A stretch of DNA of 64,000 bases from Methyloprofundus sp. (GTDB lineage Bacteria > Pseudomonadota > Gammaproteobacteria > Methylococcales > Methylomonadaceae): positions 62,001-126,000 of the forward strand of contig AP023240.1 of assembly GCA_016592635.1 (NCBI GenBank), read 5' to 3'. Each line of letters opens with the position of its first letter. The stretch's first letter is position 1. This document shows, piece by piece, positions 11,109-20,404 of this stretch. A program made the position numbers and the translations under genes. The notes under the pieces are model-generated. The model searched no databases and was not told the DNA's origin. It saw only the letters and a program-made list of their open reading frames with translations.

Positions 11109-12122
11109 ATGATAAGTATGTTAAAAGTTGCCTTTCTATGTTTATGTTGTTTATTTCACAGTGCTTTTGCTGCTGATGTTATGCTTGAGCAAAAAGCCTG
11201 GGGAGACTTTAAACAGCAGTTTGTCAGTAGCGATGGCCGAGTGATTGACAGTACCAATAAAGGGATTAGCCATTCTGAAGGGCAGGGGTATGGTTTATTG
11301 TTTGCGGTTTATTTTAATGATCGTGAAACCTTTGCAAAAATATGGCATTGGAGCAAGGCAAATTTGCAAACTCGTGATGACCACCTGTTATCTTGGAAAT
11401 ATATAGCGGGTCAAGGAGTGGCGGATGTAAATAATGCAAGTGATGGTGATGTTTTGGTTGCTTGGGCGTTGTTAAGGGCAGCTCGAAAATGGCAGAGTAC
11501 ATGTTACTTGCAAGAGTCACAGGCAATTCTTAGTGATATACGCAATAAGCTGATCCAATCATGGCAGGGCTATAAAGTCATATTACCTGCAGAGCATGGA
11601 TTTATGACTAAATCTGATAATATTACTATTAACCTATCATATTGGGTTTTTCCAGCTTTTTTAGAGTTCATGACCGTTGATACTGATTCAGTATGGAGTG
11701 AGTTAATAGTGAGTGGCTTATTTTTAAGCAATAACGCTCAGTATGGGCAATGGCGACTACCTGCTGATTGGTTGCTACTGAGTGATGTTGCTATTGTGAG
11801 TCCTGAAAAGCCACCACTTTTTGGTTATGAGGCGATTCGTATTCCCTTGTATCTTGGTTGGGCAAAATTAATGTCCCCTGATATTATTAGGCGGTTTGTA
11901 CATTATGTTCAAGCTAGTCAGCATAGAGTAGGCTATTTAAGTCCAACGGTTAATCTGAGTAATAACCATCTAGCTGAGTACTCTGCATCAACAGGGTTTA
12001 TTGCGGTATATCAACAGCTCGCACAGGTTCGAGTTAAACTGCCTCAAAAAGAGGATGATGATTATTATTCGCGTAGTTTAAGTCTGCTTGCTTATATTGC
12101 ACAACAACAGTCGGCTCACTAA
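11109..12122 (+). CDS. bcsZ: Periplasmic endoglucanase BcsZ (glycoside hydrolase family 8)
   Basis: Endo-beta-1,4-glucanase that trims glucan in the periplasm during cellulose export. The GH8 signature SEGQGYGLLFAV contains the general-acid glutamate, and NASDGDVLVAWALLRA the conserved aspartate; later aromatic-rich segments such as LSYWVFPAF fit the (alpha/alpha)6 barrel. A clear signal peptide, MLKVAFLCLCCLFHSAFAA, begins at the ATG at 11118; the ATG at 11109 is three codons earlier and is used here. An in-frame TTG at 11049 would add a hydrophobic extension and is less likely. About 337 residues. Its stop overlaps the bcsC start by one base. Confidence 0.92.
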   Translation: MISMLKVAFLCLCCLFHSAFAADVMLEQKAWGDFKQQFVSSDGRVIDSTNKGISHSEGQGYGLLFAVYFNDRETFAKIWHWSKANLQTRDDHLLSWKYIAGQGVADVNNASDGDVLVAWALLRAARKWQSTCYLQESQAILSDIRNKLIQSWQGYKVILPAEHGFMTKSDNITINLSYWVFPAFLEFMTVDTDSVWSELIVSGLFLSNNAQYGQWRLPADWLLLSDVAIVSPEKPPLFGYEAIRIPLYLGWAKLMSPDIIRRFVHYVQASQHRVGYLSPTVNLSNNHLAEYSASTGFIAVYQQLAQVRVKLPQKEDDDYYSRSLSLLAYIAQQQSAH

Positions 12123-14722
12123 TGTTTGCTGTACGCTTGATGCCCATTCTGCTTAAAGGAGTGGTTATTAGCAGTCTGTTAGTTGCTGTATATGTAAGCT
12201 ACTTCTTTATATATTTACCTACAACATCGTTAGCTGGCTCAGAGCAAAGCATTGCTCTTGAACACTCATTACAAGAAAGCCAACAGGGAATGAAGTTAGC
12301 TCCTGATGAACGTATTTTATGGCATTTATTTAACAGCAATAAATTGGAGAGGCTGCAACAAAGTATCGAGCAGTTTCAATTGCAATATCAGGGCTGGAGG
12401 CCGCCAGAGCAATTGCTGGTATTACTAAAAATTAGATTAGAACAGCAAGATAATATTAAGTTTACCGAGCAGATGCAAAAGGCACTTTCACCTGTGGTGT
12501 TAGGAGCTGAAGTCAATATATTGATCAAATATATTCTCAGCCAACCAGAGCATAATTGTGCGCAAATATACTTGTGGGATAAGCAGGGTATTTTGCGCAA
12601 AATAAGTAGTCAGCAAGATAAATTAAAGTTATTTATAGTGGCTATTCAGCATTGTAGTATTGAACAAGAGCGGTATGCATTGTTGCAAATTGCTCAGAAT
12701 TATTTAAATGTCATATATTTTAATCAGTTAGTTAAGAGGGTGAGCTCTTTATTGGGCAGTGATCGCGGCGGGCGGAAATTATCAGAGATTCAATATCGGC
12801 ATAATCGCTATTATTTATCCGAAGCGGTAGCTGCCAATAATGCGCATAAAATCGAGGTACTAGTAGAGTTACTAAGTGCTAATGTTATACAGAGACAGGA
12901 TATTGCAACGGCTAAGCAGCTTGCTTGGTACTATTTTAATCAAAGTAAATTATCGTTGGCAATATATTGGTTTGAATTGATCCAACAGTGGCAGCCAGCA
13001 CACCTTGAGTCTGCGTTAGGTTTGGTGCAGTCGCTGCAAAAAAATCAGCAGCTTGAACAAGCACTGTTGGTTGCTGAACCATTTTTAGAAGATAAAAAAA
13101 TGCGTAGTTTATTGGGTAATATCCTACTGGATCAGGCACAGCAAGCTTATGCCAACAAAGCCTATTCTGATAGTCTATTATTCTTAAAAAAAGCACGCCC
13201 GTTGCATAATAATATACGTGCAGTGGATGAGTTGCATGCTTGGGTGTTATTTAAAACAGGGTGTAGTGAGCAAGCCTTGCAAATAGCTGAGCGCTATCAG
13301 CAGCAATCTACTGCGATGCAAAAACTAGCCATGCAAATTAACCTGAAACAAGGCTGGGCTTTGCTTGAACAGAAAAATTATCAACAAGCTCAGTTGGTGC
13401 TGAGTCGTGCAGAGTTTCATCTAGGACAATCAAGAGAAAGTACTGAGTTGCGCGCGTGGCTGGCATATCACCAGCGTACGCTTCGAGATGACTATACTGA
13501 ATTATTTTTTCGGAAAGAGTTTTTAAGTGCAGCGCAGTATTATCAACAAGACCACCTGGCAGTTGAGCGTATTAAGCCTGATATTAATTTGCTGCATAAT
13601 ATTGACTCTAGCTTTGTAGAAGCTGGTTTGTTATATCGTGCTAGAAGTGGTGATACAGGCACTAGCAGATTAAGCATTTTCTCTGCTCCTGTTATAGGGG
13701 CTGATTTCATTTTTGCGGGTGAACACGAGTTAAGTTTGCACTTTTCACGCACAGATTTATTTAGCGGCCAGATAACCCAACAATGCTGTGCCATAGTAGG
13801 TAGTGCTGCAGGGGCTACCTTTAATCCTTATACAAATAAAGTCTCTAATGGACTCAGCTTTCAGCTTGATTATCATAAATCAGGCTGGTTTAGTCCGTAT
13901 TTCTCAATTGGGAGCACCCCGACGAATGGAGTGTTGGCACCTACGGTAAAATGGCGAGCTGGGTTTACGCAGCAGTGGCAACGAGGTTCATGGGCATTAG
14001 AGGGGTTTTCGCAACCAGTGCGAGAGTCAATACTGTCTTATACAGGAATGCAAGACCCTTATAGTGATGCGGAATGGGGTAGAGTAAGCCAATTGGGAGG
14101 GCAGCTAACGGGGCTGTACCAGTTTGGTGGGAATTGGAATATTTATACTAAACTGACAGGTGCATTTTTGCATGGCAAAAATGTTGCTGATAATATGCGC
14201 CTAAATACTGATATCAGTGTTGCATATAATTTTGACTTAAAAGGTTTTGATTATTTTTCAATAGGCCCTGCGTTGACGGTGCAACATTATGCAAAAAATT
14301 TAAGCCATTTTACTTTAGGGCACGGAGGTTATTTTAGCCCGCAGTTGCAATATCGGATTGGGGCGGCATTAGATTTTTTGACAGATGAAGGCAAGGCTTT
14401 CATCGTAAAAGGTAGGGTTGGGTTGGGGTTTCAGCAATTTATTGAGCAAAAAGCGTTGTACTTCCCTGGTTATGAACAGTTGCAGGTGCTAAATGGCGGG
14501 GTATATGCAGGGAGTAACCAGCAAGCAGTTGCTTTTGAGGCTGAGTTAAAGGGATCGTGGCTTGTGCATCCGAATGTGCAGTTTGCTGCAGGTGCAGGAT
14601 ATAGAAATATTAATGCTTATCAGGATTACTTTGTAGGGTTGAATTTTCGTTATTATTTTAAAGAAAGAAAGGCATCGTTTAGTCGTGATATGCCTGCTTT
14701 TATCTTTGAGCAGTTGTTTTAA
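12122..14722 (+). CDS. bcsC: Cellulose export outer-membrane protein BcsC
   Basis: Exports the glucan across the outer membrane. An N-terminal hydrophobic segment (about 8-30) acts as signal or anchor. An alpha-helical TPR-rich region follows (about 60-470), with tandem helices rich in Gln, Leu and Ala. The C-terminal third, from about 520, is the BCSC_C beta-barrel, with alternating aromatic strands and a final phenylalanine typical of outer-membrane proteins. At 866 residues it is shorter than the ~1150 of E. coli BcsC, mainly through a shorter TPR region. It overlaps bcsZ by one base (TAATG). Its last 23 bases overlap the convergent choice-of-anchor A gene. Confidence 0.92.
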   Translation: MFAVRLMPILLKGVVISSLLVAVYVSYFFIYLPTTSLAGSEQSIALEHSLQESQQGMKLAPDERILWHLFNSNKLERLQQSIEQFQLQYQGWRPPEQLLVLLKIRLEQQDNIKFTEQMQKALSPVVLGAEVNILIKYILSQPEHNCAQIYLWDKQGILRKISSQQDKLKLFIVAIQHCSIEQERYALLQIAQNYLNVIYFNQLVKRVSSLLGSDRGGRKLSEIQYRHNRYYLSEAVAANNAHKIEVLVELLSANVIQRQDIATAKQLAWYYFNQSKLSLAIYWFELIQQWQPAHLESALGLVQSLQKNQQLEQALLVAEPFLEDKKMRSLLGNILLDQAQQAYANKAYSDSLLFLKKARPLHNNIRAVDELHAWVLFKTGCSEQALQIAERYQQQSTAMQKLAMQINLKQGWALLEQKNYQQAQLVLSRAEFHLGQSRESTELRAWLAYHQRTLRDDYTELFFRKEFLSAAQYYQQDHLAVERIKPDINLLHNIDSSFVEAGLLYRARSGDTGTSRLSIFSAPVIGADFIFAGEHELSLHFSRTDLFSGQITQQCCAIVGSAAGATFNPYTNKVSNGLSFQLDYHKSGWFSPYFSIGSTPTNGVLAPTVKWRAGFTQQWQRGSWALEGFSQPVRESILSYTGMQDPYSDAEWGRVSQLGGQLTGLYQFGGNWNIYTKLTGAFLHGKNVADNMRLNTDISVAYNFDLKGFDYFSIGPALTVQHYAKNLSHFTLGHGGYFSPQLQYRIGAALDFLTDEGKAFIVKGRVGLGFQQFIEQKALYFPGYEQLQVLNGGVYAGSNQQAVAFEAELKGSWLVHPNVQFAAGAGYRNINAYQDYFVGLNFRYYFKERKASFSRDMPAFIFEQLF

Positions 14723-15695
14723 AGCGAAAAAATAACAGGCTTCCTAAGCTAAATAATAATAAAATATTAGGTGCAGGAACTTGGTCAGCTGATTGCAAAT
14801 CAGAAGAAACTAATGGGTAGTAATTTATTTGCCCTGAGGGTTCGCCAGTTTTTCCCTGTAAAGAATGAGTGATAAGTTGACCGTCAATATGAGCATCATA
14901 AAAAGTGGTGGCAGCAAAAGGTGCTAATATACTACCTGCAACGCCAGCATTGCGAATTTCTAAGTTGTCAGCTTCAAAAAAGTTAAAAAGAACTGTTTGT
15001 GTTAGGCTGCCATCATGACCATGTCTGTCACCAATGTTTTCTTTAGTGCCATCTGACGTTATCCTAAAAAAACCTAGATCAGCAATGGTAATATCGGCTC
15101 CTATGACATTAATAAGAGCCCAAGAGTTATCAGGAATTTCTAAAATAAACTCACTCGTTAGAGTGTCTAGGTCTGTCGCTGTAATTGAAAAGACGTTAAG
15201 TTCAGTATTGTCGCCAAATAAATGTAGTTGGTTGTTATTTAGGCTAGTACTAGTATTGTTTGCAAATGTTGACCAGTCTGCTGAGGTTGTTTGTGCTTGT
15301 TGTTCAAGAGCGGCAAAATCTAAAGGGTTGCCAGATATATATTCCCCTCCTGTATACCCTACGCTTGTCATGGTTTCTTGCCCACCACTGCGGGCATTGC
15401 CATTGTATATGTGGCCATCGGTAAAATTTAATTCTCCACCTACAGTTAATGTGTCGTATCGATTGTCGGCAGGGTTAAGCTTTAATCCAACAGCATAATT
15501 ATCCAAAGAAAGGTTACCACCAACAGCTAAACGTCCTTCAGTATCAGAGCGAGAGGCCTCCATATCGCTAAAGACCAATGCATTGTATGGGCTAGCATCT
15601 TGTAAATCTAATATGTAGGCCTGACTTTGCGGGGCTAAAAAAGTCATAAGGACGATTGTCCCTATTAATAGGGTTTGTTTATATTTTGTAAGCAT
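14700..15695 (-). CDS. Choice-of-anchor A family surface protein with PEP-CTERM-like tail
   Basis: Predicted exported protein of 331 residues. A signal peptide (about 1-26, LIGTIVLMTFLAPQSQA) is followed by the choice-of-anchor A domain: YNALVFSDMEASRSDTEG and LAVGGNLSLDNYAVG match the family pattern of a segment naming a grouped, GG-containing beta structure. The C terminus is VPAPNILLLFSLGSLLFF plus a basic end (RFKTTAQR), a PEP-CTERM-like anchor in which PEP reads PAP. Whether an exosortase accepts this is unknown. The gene converges on bcsC and overlaps it by 23 bases. Function is likely structural at the cell surface or matrix. Confidence 0.8.
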   Translation of the reverse strand: MLTKYKQTLLIGTIVLMTFLAPQSQAYILDLQDASPYNALVFSDMEASRSDTEGRLAVGGNLSLDNYAVGLKLNPADNRYDTLTVGGELNFTDGHIYNGNARSGGQETMTSVGYTGGEYISGNPLDFAALEQQAQTTSADWSTFANNTSTSLNNNQLHLFGDNTELNVFSITATDLDTLTSEFILEIPDNSWALINVIGADITIADLGFFRITSDGTKENIGDRHGHDGSLTQTVLFNFFEADNLEIRNAGVAGSILAPFAATTFYDAHIDGQLITHSLQGKTGEPSGQINYYPLVSSDLQSADQVPAPNILLLFSLGSLLFFRFKTTAQR

Positions 15696-16189
15696 AACAG
15701 ATACTCTGTTCTTGGATAGTTATTTGCACTTTATATATACCTTAATTTTTACATTATAGCAACAGTAAAGGATTTTTTTTGAGGCGTATAATTCAAATTA
15801 CATTATTGTTGAGTGCTGAGAGTTTTATAAAAATTTCAATGGTTTGTGTTGTGTAATTATAAATGATGTTAGGTTTTTTTGTAAGTAGGTAGTTCATTTT
15901 TTGGTCTTAATTTTGTATCTACACTTTTATGTTCTATGGTATGAGTGGGTACCATGTTTTAGTATGGAGCTGTTGGCAGTTAGGGGGGGGCTTTTATCTT
16001 CCTCAATTTACCAAATTGTGACTATAAAAATATATTTGGTGACTGTAAATTCTCTTGGGCTTTTAGACGCATTTCGCATTGTTAAATGATTTTTCTGGTA
16101 ACATTAGTTAACAATAAAATCAATCTTCTATCAAAGTATGGAATGTACTTATAAGTTAGATTTTAAATGACATAATGGAGTAAAAATTA
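15696..16189. other. Intergenic region between divergent surface-protein genes
   Basis: AT-rich spacer holding the promoters of the choice-of-anchor A gene (minus) and the 1278-residue protein (plus). A 62-codon frame at 15901-16089 has no recognisable product or ribosome site. Before the plus-strand gene, ggag stands nine bases from the ATG at 16190. No hairpin or RNA gene was recognised. Confidence 0.5.
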
Positions 16190-19100
16190 ATGAGATTGTT
16201 AATATTATTAATATCATTCTTTTTTTCGAATGTATTATCGGCTGATAACCTTAGTGACTCGAACACCTTGTTTGACTTTGTTGAAGAGAGTTACTCTCAA
16301 TATTTTAGTCCTGCAGGCGCAGAAACATTTACTGGCGACTCTGAGTCGGGCCAATATTTGGCAAGGTACTATGAAGGAACTGAAACATATGTCGCGACAC
16401 TAGGCGAAGAGGTTTATGTCTTTGGAGAAATATGGGGATTAGTTCAAGTGGGTACAATTAGCGATTTTGTTGATGTTATTCCACCTGTTATTCAAATTTT
16501 GGGTGATAGCCCGTTGACGATTTTTCAAAATGCCCCTTATGAAGATGCAGGGGCAACTGCCACAGATAATATAGATGGCAATCTTGATGTTAGCAGTAGT
16601 GGTACCGTAGACGCATCATTAATTGGGGCTTATGCAATTACCTATACTGCGACAGATAACGCGGGAAATATTAGTACCGCTATCAGAGAAGTTAATGTGT
16701 CTGGGCCATATGGTATTAATGTAAGTTTACCGACGGGTAATACTGCTTCATTTAATGCAATTGCCGAATTTCAAGTGTCTTTAATAAGTCGGCCTTCTAG
16801 TGATGTTATTATCCCTATTACATCGTCTGATGTAAGTGAAGGTGCGACAACTGTAGAGAATCTCAGGTTTACACCTGAAAATTGGACATTCGCGCAAACA
16901 GTTGTTGTTAAAGGGAGAAATTCTGATGTTATTAACGGTGAGCAAGACTATCAAATTATTCTTGCACCTGCTGAAAGTGATGATTCAATTTATCATGGAT
17001 TGAATGCTGATGATGTTGCGATGCAAGGCATTGTATTGAATTTATTGGAGCCAAATGATTCTGCTGTTTTAATTCCAGAGTTAGAATCAACAATAGCTGT
17101 TAATACGATTTATACAGGTAATAAGCAGCTATCATACTCTTTAACAGAAAAACCTGATGACATGGTGATTGATTTAAGATCTGGGAAGATTACATGGGTA
17201 CCTCCAACATCAGCAGAAGGTGAAAGTTTTCCTGTTGCGATACAGGTAACTGATGGGATTTTGTTTGCAGATGTAAGTTTTAGTGTCGCTGTTGCTGAAG
17301 GCAATGCTCTGCAAGTAAACGTGCAGGCTGAAACATTGACGGTGACAGACAGCGGGAACTCTTTAAATGGACTTGCATTAACAGTATTGGTTGATAGAGC
17401 TAGTTTAGGGGTTGTTAATGTCAATATTATTAATGATGAGATTGCCGCAGACATTCCTGATTATATTAATAAATTAACAGATATATTTACAGTGACACCT
17501 GTAATAACAGGCGACATTGAAGTTAGGTTTCCACAATCATTATTGCCTGAAAATGCTTCAATATTTGATTTAAAGATTTTTCATTATGCCAATAATTTGA
17601 AAGGGCGCGGAGCTGCATGGACAACTATCGGAACAGGGTTTGATTTAGAAGGTGACGCTAATGATCCTGTCGTGCTAATAAGAATTCACAATATGGAGGG
17701 GTTTTATTTTATAGGTTTACAGGCACCAGCAGTCCTTCCTGAAATTAGCCGAGCGACGAAAGCAGCAAGAAGTATTAATTCAAGAAGTGCCAGTCTATTA
17801 AATATTAGCTGTACACCTTTTGAAAAGAAATTTTCAGGTGGAGGAGCAAGCACAACATTTAAAATTCAAGATTGTGAAATTGCGGGTTCTAATTATACTT
17901 TTAGAATCGAGGGATTTGCTAATGCCGATGATACAGCTTCGAGGTTGCATTGGGATGATGTCAGTATTGAAGATTTTGTGGTGTGGTTAACTGAAGTTCA
18001 GGATCAATTTAATACGCTAGGTTTGCAATATAAGTCTAGTATCGAAGTAGTTATAGAAGAAAGAAATGACTTTGGTGCTTATGATGGAGCAAAACTACAT
18101 ATCAATAGTGCTTATACTAAGGAACAGCAACGTAATACGCTTGCGCATGAATATTTTCATCATGCCGAGCTTGAAACTTTGACTGACGGTGCGGATGATG
18201 CTGAATCGAGAAGTCTTAGATATTGGCAAGTAGGCGGTGATTGGATCTGGGAAGGCATGGCGTATTGGTTTGAAGATTATTTTGCTGATACATCCAGTTT
18301 GTATGTGGCGGATAATGTAAGTAGAAAGCCTGCCCCTCGTGTGCTTGAGCAAGGCATAAATACTAATAGTTATGATATGTTTTTATTATGGAAGCTATTG
18401 CAGTCAAAGTGTGGTTATCATCCAGATCTAGAACTTGCTGATATATTTTCTGGAGTGATGGATGCTACCTGGGGGGCTGGTGCTTTACAAGCTACTTTAG
18501 CAACATCTTCATGTGATTTTGGCGATCATTTGGGTGATGCAAAAAAATCTAGCCTTGCAGCAGCATTGCTCTATTATCAATATGCTACTCTCTATAAGAA
18601 TAAAATTTCTTTATTAGATACCAATGAGTCAGATGTCGATTTTAAATTTCAAAAGACACCTTTTGAATATGCACTAACTGATTGGAGTGAAGAAAACGAA
18701 GGCGCAGCAGTCACTATTGATCTAGACAATATTAGTAAAATACCTGCTTATGGAGCCTATTCAGTTAAACTAAATGCTGATATTTTTACCCATGAAAATT
18801 TAGATGCTGGTCACGAAGCTGCTTTTAGGTTAGTTTCTTCGCTACCTTTAACTGTCTCCTTACTCAGTGAAGGGGCTGACTTTGTTGGCAACTCTCAGCT
18901 AGGAGGCATCCAGCACCAGCATTACCAAAGTAATGAGCAAACCGAATATTTGTTCAGTGATAATGAGCAGCAAGGGGATTTCTTTATTACATTAGTAAAT
19001 CCGAATGATACAGATGTAACTATTTCTGAATTGGGGTTTGCCATTAGAGTTATTTTAACTGAAGAACTTGATGTTACCGTTCCTGAGGAAGGGGCTGATG

Positions 19101-20026
19101 TTAATCAAAGAGTCATAACGGTTTCTGGGGTAGTGCCAGAGACAGCTACAAATGTTGATCGCGTTATTGTGAGCAATGGTGAGATTAAAACAGTCACAAC
19201 TATTGCGGCAGATAAAACCTTCACTGCTGATGTGGTTGTGACCATGGGTAGCAATACTTTGGTAGTGCAAGGGTATAATTCGAGTAACTTACGAACACCT
19301 TTGACGAAAGAAAAAATTATTAATGTGACGGGTGTGGAAAATCCATCACGAGGCCAAAATGCTCTAGTGCCTTCACGCATCGCTCTTGTGCTGCGTTGGG
19401 CAACTGATGGAACCGATATTGATATTTATTCTACCGATAAAAATGGTGGGACTATTTGGTATGGAAATAGGTCAGTCTCACCAGGCTTTTTAGATCATGA
19501 TAATACCAGCGGATTGGGTCCTGAGGTTGTTTCATATCAAGATACGGGGGATGATGTTTATAGCAATGGAAAATTTGATATTGATATTCATTACTTTAGT
19601 GGTTCAGTTGCAACAGCTTATAGTTTGGACGTTATTATGAATGAAAACTCGTCAAATCAAATTATTAGGCATTATGAATCGACTCGGTCGCTACCTAGTG
19701 GTAATTCATCACAAGATGGGCCTACGGGGAGTGGCGATTCTCGGTTCAATGATGTGTTATCAATTATTTGTAATGATCAGAGAGTATGTTCAATTGGGCG
19801 AGTAGATTTAAGTCGGTTTTCAGGGACGAATGATGTGACTCAGCAAGATGGTTCAGGGAATGGTGGGTTCGTTATTCAGCCTCGTAGCGCGGTAGCAAGG
19901 GGTGCTTTGGAGCAGGATGCCAATTCTTACGATAAATGTATTAAGGAATACAACAGTAATATGAATAAAGCAGGTAGCGTAGCTTGGGAGTGTGATTTAC
20001 TTTTAGGCGCAAAAATATGGAATTAA
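16190..20026 (+). CDS. Large secreted multidomain protein with putative gluzincin-type metallopeptidase centre
   Basis: Exported protein of 1278 residues with a signal peptide (about 1-18). Residues 24-95 form an aromatic-rich module (ESYSQYFSP ... EVYVFGEIWG). Residues 98-171 are a DUF5011-like Ig domain (PPVIQILGDSPLTI, YEDAGATATDNIDG, YTATDNAGN). More beta-rich Ig or cadherin-like modules follow. At 653-657 there is HEYFH, an HExxH zinc motif, and about 30 residues on WIWEGMAYWFEDY (E688), like the third-ligand WxxEGxA segment of M1-type gluzincins. A bacterial Ig-like domain (about 990-1055) precedes a DUF2135-like segment (about 1060-1180; DIDIYSTDKNGGTIWYGN). Peptidase activity is inferred from motifs only. 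It is a plausible type II secretion cargo given the adjacent operon. Confidence 0.75.
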   Translation: MRLLILLISFFFSNVLSADNLSDSNTLFDFVEESYSQYFSPAGAETFTGDSESGQYLARYYEGTETYVATLGEEVYVFGEIWGLVQVGTISDFVDVIPPVIQILGDSPLTIFQNAPYEDAGATATDNIDGNLDVSSSGTVDASLIGAYAITYTATDNAGNISTAIREVNVSGPYGINVSLPTGNTASFNAIAEFQVSLISRPSSDVIIPITSSDVSEGATTVENLRFTPENWTFAQTVVVKGRNSDVINGEQDYQIILAPAESDDSIYHGLNADDVAMQGIVLNLLEPNDSAVLIPELESTIAVNTIYTGNKQLSYSLTEKPDDMVIDLRSGKITWVPPTSAEGESFPVAIQVTDGILFADVSFSVAVAEGNALQVNVQAETLTVTDSGNSLNGLALTVLVDRASLGVVNVNIINDEIAADIPDYINKLTDIFTVTPVITGDIEVRFPQSLLPENASIFDLKIFHYANNLKGRGAAWTTIGTGFDLEGDANDPVVLIRIHNMEGFYFIGLQAPAVLPEISRATKAARSINSRSASLLNISCTPFEKKFSGGGASTTFKIQDCEIAGSNYTFRIEGFANADDTASRLHWDDVSIEDFVVWLTEVQDQFNTLGLQYKSSIEVVIEERNDFGAYDGAKLHINSAYTKEQQRNTLAHEYFHHAELETLTDGADDAESRSLRYWQVGGDWIWEGMAYWFEDYFADTSSLYVADNVSRKPAPRVLEQGINTNSYDMFLLWKLLQSKCGYHPDLELADIFSGVMDATWGAGALQATLATSSCDFGDHLGDAKKSSLAAALLYYQYATLYKNKISLLDTNESDVDFKFQKTPFEYALTDWSEENEGAAVTIDLDNISKIPAYGAYSVKLNADIFTHENLDAGHEAAFRLVSSLPLTVSLLSEGADFVGNSQLGGIQHQHYQSNEQTEYLFSDNEQQGDFFITLVNPNDTDVTISELGFAIRVILTEELDVTVPEEGADVNQRVITVSGVVPETATNVDRVIVSNGEIKTVTTIAADKTFTADVVVTMGSNTLVVQGYNSSNLRTPLTKEKIINVTGVENPSRGQNALVPSRIALVLRWATDGTDIDIYSTDKNGGTIWYGNRSVSPGFLDHDNTSGLGPEVVSYQDTGDDVYSNGKFDIDIHYFSGSVATAYSLDVIMNENSSNQIIRHYESTRSLPSGNSSQDGPTGSGDSRFNDVLSIICNDQRVCSIGRVDLSRFSGTNDVTQQDGSGNGGFVIQPRSAVARGALEQDANSYDKCIKEYNSNMNKAGSVAWECDLLLGAKIWN

Positions 20027-20404
20027 AAACTTAATAGACAAGGGTTTAATAATGTCCGAAAGTATGATGTGTGTTTTGGCTTTAGGAATAAACAATAAAT
20101 TGGGGTACAGGCTTTAGTCTGCATTATTTACTGCTCATGTAGGTAAAGCCAGTGCCCCAAGTTCGTACAATACAGATAAATTCTCATTTCTTAGAGTAGA
20201 TAGTGCTAGTTACCTGTCTATTTTAGAGGTATACAAAACTTTTACATCCTCTTGATGGCTTTTGGTTTATGATTGCACCATATTTTTGCATAGTAAATAA
20301 TTAAATTCTGGGTTGGGAGGGTCGTTTTTACGACTTTCCTAGTTTAACTACCCGCATTTTTTATTCTAAAATATCTGGTTTTCTTTTTTACGACACACTA
20401 CCTT
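20027..20404. other. Intergenic region upstream of the type II secretion operon
   Basis: This spacer carries the long palindrome at 20101-20159, listed separately, and a small hairpin gtcgt-tttta-cgac near 20321-20335. It must hold the promoter of gspE, since nothing else separates the operons, but no sigma-70 pair stands out. No ribosome site is seen directly before the gspE ATG. Confidence 0.45.
20101..20159. repeat. Intergenic palindrome with 16-base arms
   Basis: Arms tggggtacaggcttta (20101-20116) and taaagccagtgcccca (20144-20159) pair at 14 of 16 positions around a 27-base loop. It lies 75 bases after the preceding gene. There is no T tract, so it looks more like a REP-type palindromic repeat than a simple terminator. 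Copies elsewhere in the genome cannot be seen from here. Confidence 0.6.

Noticed and set aside
15034..15498. Long open frame opposite the choice-of-anchor A gene
   Set aside because: Antisense shadow of a gene with clear domain and signal features.
15901..16089. 62-codon open frame between surface-protein genes
   Set aside because: TTG start, no ribosome site, no recognisable family, biased hydrophobic composition expected from T-rich DNA.
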